NCBI GenBank assembly: GCA_050013795.1
Contig: JBEKEO010000215.1
Location: 1-5,396, forward strand
Direction: 5' to 3'
Origin: CAWHOW01 sp050013795
GTDB taxonomy: Bacteria; Bacteroidota; Bacteroidia; Bacteroidales; CG2-30-32-10
DNA: 5,396 bases
Shown: piece after piece, positions 5,089-5,396 of the stretch
How the letters are laid out: every line of letters starts with the position of its first letter
How positions within the stretch are numbered: position 1 is the first letter of the stretch
Made by a program: the position numbers and the translations under genes
The notes under the pieces: model-generated
The model's database searches: none
Told to the model about the DNA's origin: nothing
What the model saw: only the letters and a program-made list of their open reading frames with translations

Positions 5089-5396
5089 TTGGAAATTGCA
5101 ATTCCTCATAATACGAAAAGGAATCAGACCGCTGATCTGTTAAAAGGACTTGCGGTGATTTTCATGATACAAGTTCATATTATGGAATTGTTTGCCAAGC
5201 AGGAAATTTATGATGGTATTGCAGGAAAAATATCCCTTTTCTTTGGTGGTCCACCATGTGCACCTATATTCATGGCTGTGATGGGTTATTTCCTTTATTC
5301 TTCTGCAAAGAAAACGTCCTATTATCTTAAGAGAGCCTGCTTGTTATTTTTGGGAGGGATTTTACTAAATATTGGCCTGAATTTTCATCTGCTGTA
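5089..5396 (+). CDS. Multi-pass membrane acyltransferase, HGSNAT/DUF1624-like (N-terminal part)
   Basis: A frame opens after the TGA at 5071-5073 and continues to the window's edge (102 codons). The product reads NQTADLLKGLAVIFMIQVHI (residues about 12-31), then a short loop, FFGGPPCAPIFMAVMGYFLY and LLFLGGILLNIGLNFHL. This is the start typical of membrane acyltransferases: '(R)xxxxDxL+GLA(V/I)xFM(I/V)xVH', a second helix after 'GGP.APIFM...G', and a third helix. The motif fits heparan-alpha-glucosaminide N-acetyltransferase-like (DUF1624, PF07786) proteins best, with acyltransferase-3 (PF01757) as the alternative. Such enzymes move acyl groups onto glycans across the membrane. There is no ATG before codon 26, which lies inside the first helix, so the TTG at 5089, seven bases after the previous stop, is the likely start. 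It is the third gene of the operon. Confidence 0.7.
   Translation, partial: MEIAIPHNTKRNQTADLLKGLAVIFMIQVHIMELFAKQEIYDGIAGKISLFFGGPPCAPIFMAVMGYFLYSSAKKTSYYLKRACLLFLGGILLNIGLNFHLL

Overview
The window looks like chromosomal DNA from a member of the Bacteroidota. The basis is A+T-rich sequence, no Shine-Dalgarno-like start regions, signal peptides ending in ...FSQ|D and ...FTQ|D, and one exact Bacteroidota-type promoter element (TAnnTTTG). All intact genes are on the + strand. No species can be named from the sequence alone.

Left part (1-1304). The window opens inside the last codons of a gene whose C-terminus resembles an acyl carrier protein. A roughly 520-base gene-poor stretch follows, holding two diverged copies of an inverted-repeat (MITE/REP-like) element. 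Next come two small genes 33 bases apart: a probably exported YbjQ-like protein whose signal peptide seems to begin upstream of its first ATG, and a stand-alone LytTR DNA-binding domain protein with no receiver domain.

Middle (1305-2847). A G+C-richer gene for a 236-aa protein of unknown function, with a probable fibronectin-III-like C-terminal half, forms a self-contained unit. It has a good promoter just upstream and a strong intrinsic terminator downstream. Then comes an array of about 19 tandem copies of a 21-bp unit (about 2314-2712). The array has no length drift and decays at its downstream edge, and most units carry an odd dyad AGACA-A-TGTCT. It leaves frames open on both strands, but the substitution pattern argues against protein coding.

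Right part (2848-5396). Three tightly packed genes look like an envelope operon. They are an outer-membrane protein with an N-terminal TPR region and a C-terminal beta-barrel, a periplasmic TPR protein overlapping it by ATGA, and the start of a multi-pass membrane acyltransferase (HGSNAT/DUF1624-like) that probably uses a TTG start and runs off the window. By analogy with TPR-plus-barrel exporters such as PgaA, and given the acyltransferase, a role in export or acyl modification of a surface glycan is a reasonable inference. It is not shown by the sequence.

The items most worth a second look are the 21-bp phased repeat array and the TPR-barrel/TPR/acyltransferase operon.
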